DNA of 64,000 nucleotides. Source: Luscinia megarhynchos. Taxonomy: Eukaryota; Chordata; Aves; Passeriformes; Turdidae. Below the pieces are notes generated by a model, which was not told the DNA's origin, searched no databases, and saw only the letters and a program-made list of their open reading frames with translations. Below, piece by piece: positions 62,507-64,000 of this stretch. The stretch is from positions 84,570,858 through 84,634,857 of the forward strand of contig CM067565.1 of the NCBI GenBank assembly GCA_034336665.1. The letters run 5' to 3'. Every line of letters begins with the position of its first letter. The first letter of the stretch is position 1. The position numbers were made by a program, and so were the translations under genes.

Positions 62507-64000
62507 CTGTCAACAAACAAGTGATGAGCAGTTAACAACAGTGCAGAAGAGAGGAAGAAATGGAGCACCCCAAGTTTCACCAAGGCACCCCATGAGTGCA
62601 GGCACAGGAGTCCTATGGAGGAGGCATCTCTACCCGTTTCTGAAAAATAAAAGCGATCAGTTGTTAAGTTCTGTGTTTTTGATAGTGATGCACACTTCAA
62701 AAAGTAATTGTGAAAATATTTTTTTAAAGCAGATTCAGATTCAGCTCTGCAAGTGCTCCTGCTGTGTGCTACTGGGAGAGTGTTTACTGGTGCTATACAG
62801 AAGAAAGGTTACAGGCCCTTTAAGCATCCCTCTGTCCATGCCCAGAAAATGTACACAGGTTTGACTGCAGCCAGTATCTGAATTCATTCCTGCATATCTG
62901 CAACATCCAGCTGAGGCTGAGGTAAAGTCTCTCATGTCCTACATCCTGACCACACTTGAGATATTTCTTCTCAATAAACAGGGGGCAGAGGGTCTGGTCT
63001 CCTTCCAGCCTTCTATGGGCAGGCTGTATGTACAGCATGAGATGTAACAGCTCTGTCCTCCTGCACTTCAATCCTAAAGATCCTAAAGCAGTGTGGGGGA
63101 GGAGAAGGATGGAGGAACCTTGTTTAAAAAGCTGTCCTTAGGGTAAGAAAAGACACAAGTGGGTGTAACCATCTGGAAGGAACGGGAGGGGGAGGATGAA
63201 AGAACTGTTAGGAAGAACATGTTTTCCTATAGGGCTCTCATGGATGTGTCTGAAACCACAAAGCACCTAATGAGCCAGGCTCCCTGTTAATTACACAGCA
63301 GCCAACCACACCGAGCCCAGATGGCCAGATGGCCTTTGCAGGCCACAACATATCCGTGGCATTCCTCTGCTTCCTCCTGAAGGTGCACACACCAGGATGA
63401 ACCTTCCACCAGCTTCATCCAGGTGTGGCCTCTGGAAGAAGCAGCCAGCACTGCCATGTCACCTGCCAAGCTCAGCATGCCCTCTGCCTGCACTCACCCA
63501 TGGAAATGCTGGCAAGTGAGATCACTGCCTGACTTCAGGCTTTTCCACCTATGCAGTAGGTGGATGCATATATATATAAGGAAAAGCATTAAGCATTAAC
63601 TTAATCTATTGCCTTTAGTGCATGTGGAAAGATATAAGAAACTCTCACAACTACAACCCAAGTAAATTTCTGATGAAAGAATGGTGATGCTTTTAGAAAT
63701 AGTGAGGATTTTTTCTTCTTGTTTTTGTTTTGTCTGCATTTACAAAAGTACCATTAAACACAGGGTTAAACAACATCCTTAAGGCCAGTGATAGTACTAA
63801 TAACCTACAGAAACACTTTAACTTGCCTGAGAGAAAAATTAAGTAACACCCATTTAATCAAATATTGGTGGTGCTATGAAAAGCTTCACTGCCTCTTTCC
63901 TGCCCATAACCTTGACCTGAATAATCAACTTGGTATCAAATCTGATCATTTAGAGATGCAGTGGGGAGAGTTTTTTCTTCAGGTTCCTCTCTATGTAGGA
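62507..64000 (-). other. TTC7A: Last intron of TTC7A (partial)
   Basis: No upstream TTC7A exon was found in the remaining 1.5 kb. None of the open frames on the - strand resembles the preceding TPR segment. The sequence contains ordinary AT-rich DNA and a short TA run near 63567-63579. The penultimate exon therefore lies outside the window. Confidence 0.75.

Overview
This is nuclear DNA from a vertebrate, almost certainly a bird and probably a songbird or close relative. It holds spliced genes, CR1 LINE fragments ending in the typical ATTCTGTG-type 3' tail, a CpG-island promoter, and a solo retroviral LTR that resembles LTRs I recall from passerine genomes. I see no bacterial operons, CRISPR arrays, plasmids or phage.

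Layout. From 1 to about 3320 there is gene-free sequence. A CR1 fragment (about 3322-3549) abuts a CpG island (about 3590-4860) that holds the promoter and first exon of a calmodulin gene. The gene runs on the + strand. Its six coding exons are 4345-4347, 8560-8590, 13514-13657, 13733-13839, 14677-14812 and 16261-16289. They sum to exactly 450 nt and give a 149-residue calmodulin with four intact EF-hands. The 3' UTR runs to about 17175, or to about 17435 with a second poly(A) signal. It closely matches my memory of human CALM2, which together with the TTC7A-like neighbour identifies the gene as CALM2 rather than CALM1 or CALM3.

From about 17.4 to 61.6 kb lies a 44-kb intergenic stretch with no gene I can support. 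It contains three CR1 remnants, one 716-bp solo LTR with a 5-bp target-site duplication, microsatellites and AT-rich DNA. A few splice-flanked segments at 57.2-60.3 kb could belong to an unannotated transcript. At 62285-62506 on the - strand is the last coding exon of a TTC7-family gene, best matching TTC7A. Its 3' UTR extends towards about 61.64 kb, and the rest of the gene lies beyond the right edge.

The two genes converge tail to tail, as CALM2/TTC7A and the paralogous CALM1/TTC7B do in human. They do not share a pathway: calmodulin is the general calcium sensor, and TTC7A is a scaffold of the plasma-membrane PI4-kinase complex. I did not find a new biological system here. The most checkable leads are the possible exons near 57-60 kb, the CR1 fused to the CpG island, the G-tract beside the first splice donor and the cleanly bounded LTR.
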